Source of the DNA: Brachypterus glaber
Taxonomy: Eukaryota; Arthropoda; Insecta; Coleoptera; Kateretidae
Assembly: GCA_958510825.1 (NCBI GenBank)
Contig: OY294049.1
Location: 30,346,774-30,410,773 of the forward strand
Direction: 5' to 3'
Length of the DNA: 64,000 bases
Shown: positions 62,045 to 64,000 of the stretch, one piece after another
How positions within the stretch are numbered: position 1 is the stretch's first letter
Layout of the letters: each line of letters begins with the position of its first letter
The notes under the pieces: model-generated
Told to the model about the DNA's origin: nothing
The model's input: only the letters and a program-made list of their open reading frames with translations
Databases searched by the model: none
Made by a program: the position numbers and the translations under genes

Positions 62045-62650
62045 AAAAAATTGAGATTTTTGAAAAAAAAACAAAAATCTCAAACTTTGAAGGCGCGCAG
62101 ATTCTAAACGGTTCGTCCTAAAAATATGTGGGAATGCTCATTGGATTCGTTAATTCTTTCCCTACAAGTTGCCTGACTCGGATAGCAAAAGAAAACAGTT
62201 TTTGACCATTTCCCCAAGATTTGGGACTTTTTTGGTAAATTTGGATTTTTTTTTACCCATATTTTTGGAGATATTTGTCGTAGATCAAATCTGAGACCAT
62301 ATTATTGTTCCTTGGTCAATTTTACACTAAAAACCCAAATTTCAGCCTTTTAGTACAAAAAACACCTGCGTAATCAAAAATACCCAAATTCAAGTCAAAA
62401 ATTTAAAAAAAAAAGAAAAATGGCTACAGTTTAGCCAATAAATTTTTGCGGGACCTAATATTTTGGCTTTTGACTACTCTCTGGGTGGGTAACATGCCCA
62501 CCAAAAATCAGCCAAATCGGAGGGGGTCGATGTCAAGTGTGGCTGTTCTTAAATAATTTTACTCATGTCAAAATATCCGTGAACGAACGCACGCTTCTCA
62601 GGCTCCCGAGTAGTAGAAGTAAAGTTCCTCGATTTTCGTGAAGAGTACGT

Positions 62651-62879
62651 AACGATGGATCGAATTTTGTAGGTTATGTGGCATCCTGCATAGTGGTTTT
62701 GGGGGAAAACACATAATGCGGCAATCAGGTAAAAGAGCGTATACGCTTAAATTTTATCTGTTTTAAATAATGGAAGCACAGATTTCCAGAATCGAATTTT
62801 TTAGTTTAACAATGCAAATTCAACACCTTTTTAAAAAGTTAAAAATTATATGACCAAAAAGAAAATTTAATAAGCTTTA
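62651..62879. other. Non-coding stretch
   Basis: AT-rich, no gene seen; begins where the inverted TIR-element copy stops. Confidence 0.5.
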
Positions 62880-63300
62880 AAATGTACAGTGCGTGTCCTA
62901 AGTCTTAATTAGGTCCGCCCTCCTTAACTTTTAAGCGGGTTAAGATATTAACTTTAAATTTTAAACACTTAAATATCATAACCCAAATAATTTTTTAGTA
63001 TATACACGGTGTATTTGGAATAGGGTAGACATTTTAACGGATGATACTACTTTAGACATGTGCGTGCACGCACTGCCCAGTACTGTGCAGTGCGTGTCTT
63101 AAGTCCGACCCCCTTTAAGGGGGCCCCTTAACTATTAAGTTAAATATTATAACCCAAATAATTTTTTGGTATATACACGGTGTATTTGAAATAGGGTCGA
63201 AATTTAAACGGGTGATTCTACTTTAGACATGTGCGTGCGCGCACTGTACAGTGCGTGTCTTGGGACTTAATTAGGTCCGCCCTCCTCAACTTTTAAGCAG
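62880..63300. repeat. Tandem repeat, ~180-200-bp unit, two and a half copies
   Basis: Units start GTGCGTGTCYTAAGTC (62,890; 63,096; 63,250) and carry TCATAACCCAAATAATTTTT, GTATATACACGGTGTATTTG and TACTTTAGACATGTGCGTGC. Each ends in a GTGCGTGCRCGCAC palindrome and CAGTACTGTGCAGTGCG. Confidence 0.9.
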
Positions 63301-63302
63301 CT

Positions 63303-63400
63303 TAAGGGCATATCCACAGGCTCGCATAACAACATAGTACATAAGAATGCGATGAAGTGATTGACTTGATGGGCCGCCATGTATCTTGTTGTGGTAATAT
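63303..63400. mobile_element. Truncated palindromic MITE (empty hAT site)
   Basis: TATCCACAGGCTCGCATAAC, AACATAGTACATAAGAATGC and TTGATGGGCCGCCATGTATC match 48,125-48,610 minus the nested hAT element. The right arm is missing after ATGTATCTTGTTG. Confidence 0.88.
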
Positions 63401-64000
63401 GACTTTTCTTATAATATAATTCCTTTGTTTAATATATTATTTCTCTGCCAAATCTTAATTTACCAGCTGGTGCCGCCTGAATGGTAGCACTTCGACAAGT
63501 GTTTTATAGCCTTAACCACTTGACACTAATGACTGGTGACTACAATCTGTTTAGATCTATATACCATCGGGTAATAAATAAAAATCATATTAACCAATTT
63601 TTAGGGAGCTTTTGTTCGGTAACGAGAGTCAAAGTAAAAGTAAGATTTTGTAAGCTAATAAAGTTTTATTAAAATATAATTAAAATCCATAATTTCGATC
63701 AATCGATCCTGCAGCTTTCCTTTCAAAATCCTAATCTAATTAACATAATTTTAGCCTAACTATAACCAATAGATTTTCAGCGTCATGACTCCAATATAGA
63801 AATTTCAACTATTTCAAATGTATAAAAAACCCTTCGCGACACAATAAAAGTTCCATTATTCCCATTTAATTCTAGTCCATGATTATTAAAAAGTTTATTT
63901 AAGATTTATTAAAAGTTTATTAAAAGTTCATTAAATTAAAATCACCCCGATAAAAAGTCTAAATTCGAATATTAAAGTTCCATTAAATTTCTATCCCGAT
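63401..64000. other. AT-rich end of window, no gene recognised
   Basis: The 63-aa ORF at 63,481-63,672 has no family signature. Repeated AAAGTTTATTAAA motifs (63,890-63,990) are simple AT-rich repeats. Confidence 0.5.

Larger units (their letters stand above)
59225..62564. mobile_element. 3.34-kb multi-layer foldback carrying a spliced gene
   Basis: The ends GAGTAAAATTATTTAAGAAC and GTTCTTAAATAATTTTACTC lie between ATG repeats (59,222-59,224; 62,565-62,567). Arms pair at three levels: 59,225-59,640 with 62,160-62,564; 59,655-60,063 with 61,620-62,044 (both start with GGCAGACTAACATCTC and a 15-16-bp minisatellite); and 60,620-61,000 with 61,258-61,640 (gene copies). A further 550-bp GGCAGAC...GTCTGCC foldback (60,069-60,617) is inserted in the left gene copy. 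Removing the whole element restores the host element sequence. No transposase recognised. Confidence 0.88.
58576..62650 (-). mobile_element. Inverted, truncated second copy of the 892-bp element
   Basis: 58,576-59,224 is the reverse complement of 57,853-58,350, and 62,565-62,645 that of 57,777-57,850. Between them lies the 3.34-kb foldback. This copy also has a 135-bp MITE at 58,997-59,131 that copy 1 lacks. Both GGTAT ends are missing. With copy 1 it forms a ~1.3-kb hairpin. Confidence 0.88.

Overview
The window looks like a gene-poor stretch of an animal nuclear genome, most likely an insect or other arthropod. The background is very AT-rich. There are copia, gypsy, R4/Dong-like, jockey/CR1-like and restriction-endonuclease-type non-LTR retroelements, a tRNA-derived SINE, Harbinger-like and hAT-like MITEs, many foldback elements, satellites, and 82-bp introns with GT/AG borders. 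I saw no rRNA gene, free-standing tRNA gene, prokaryotic operon or CRISPR array. The exact species cannot be read from this sequence. Most of the window is transposable elements nested in other transposable elements, and several insertions can be proven from target-site duplications (TSDs) and from empty sites elsewhere in the same window.

Region 1-25,150 is one swollen inverted duplication centred near 14.0 kb. Outward from the centre, both arms carry, in the same order, copia protease, copia gag, an AT-rich block B and an AT-rich block A. Insertions are asymmetric. The left arm holds a higher-order satellite (1.14-2.83 kb), a three-exon gene relic (4.32-6.88 kb, minus strand), a TIR element containing a SINE (7.4-8.3 kb), a 200-N gap and a foldback element (10.17-12.14 kb). 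The right arm holds another foldback (14.7-15.9 kb) and a non-LTR retrotransposon (16.0-22.4 kb). That retrotransposon is split by a 2.3-kb foldback and its 3' part is tandemly duplicated.

Region 25.4-44.15 kb carries two direct copies of a ~2.1-kb non-coding repeat. Copy 1 is split by a nearly intact 4.2-kb APE-type non-LTR retrotransposon with a 13-bp TSD. Copy 2 keeps that site empty but is split by a 2.06-kb foldback that contains a 135-bp MITE. Between the copies lie a jockey/CR1-like element split by a 5.3-kb Ty3/gypsy element with two LTRs, a ~45-bp minisatellite and an (ATTATC)n array.

Region 44.15-49.5 kb has copia pol remnants with one LTR, diverged AT-rich repeats, and an hAT-like MITE (8-bp TSD) inside a palindromic MITE whose empty paralogue lies at 63.3 kb.

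Region 49.5-54.9 kb is a cluster of non-LTR elements sitting at AAT-type microsatellites, at least three of them R4/Dong-like.

Region 54.88-64 kb begins with an APE-type endonuclease ORF broken in turn by a 135-bp MITE, a 2.1-kb TG...CA element and an 892-bp TIR element. An inverted second copy of that TIR element follows. It is split by a 3.34-kb foldback whose arms each carry an intron-containing gene copy. The window ends in tandem repeats and a MITE fragment.

No complete host gene is evident. The best non-autonomous-element gene candidates are the relic at 4.3-6.9 kb and the spliced ORF at 61.07-61.80 kb.
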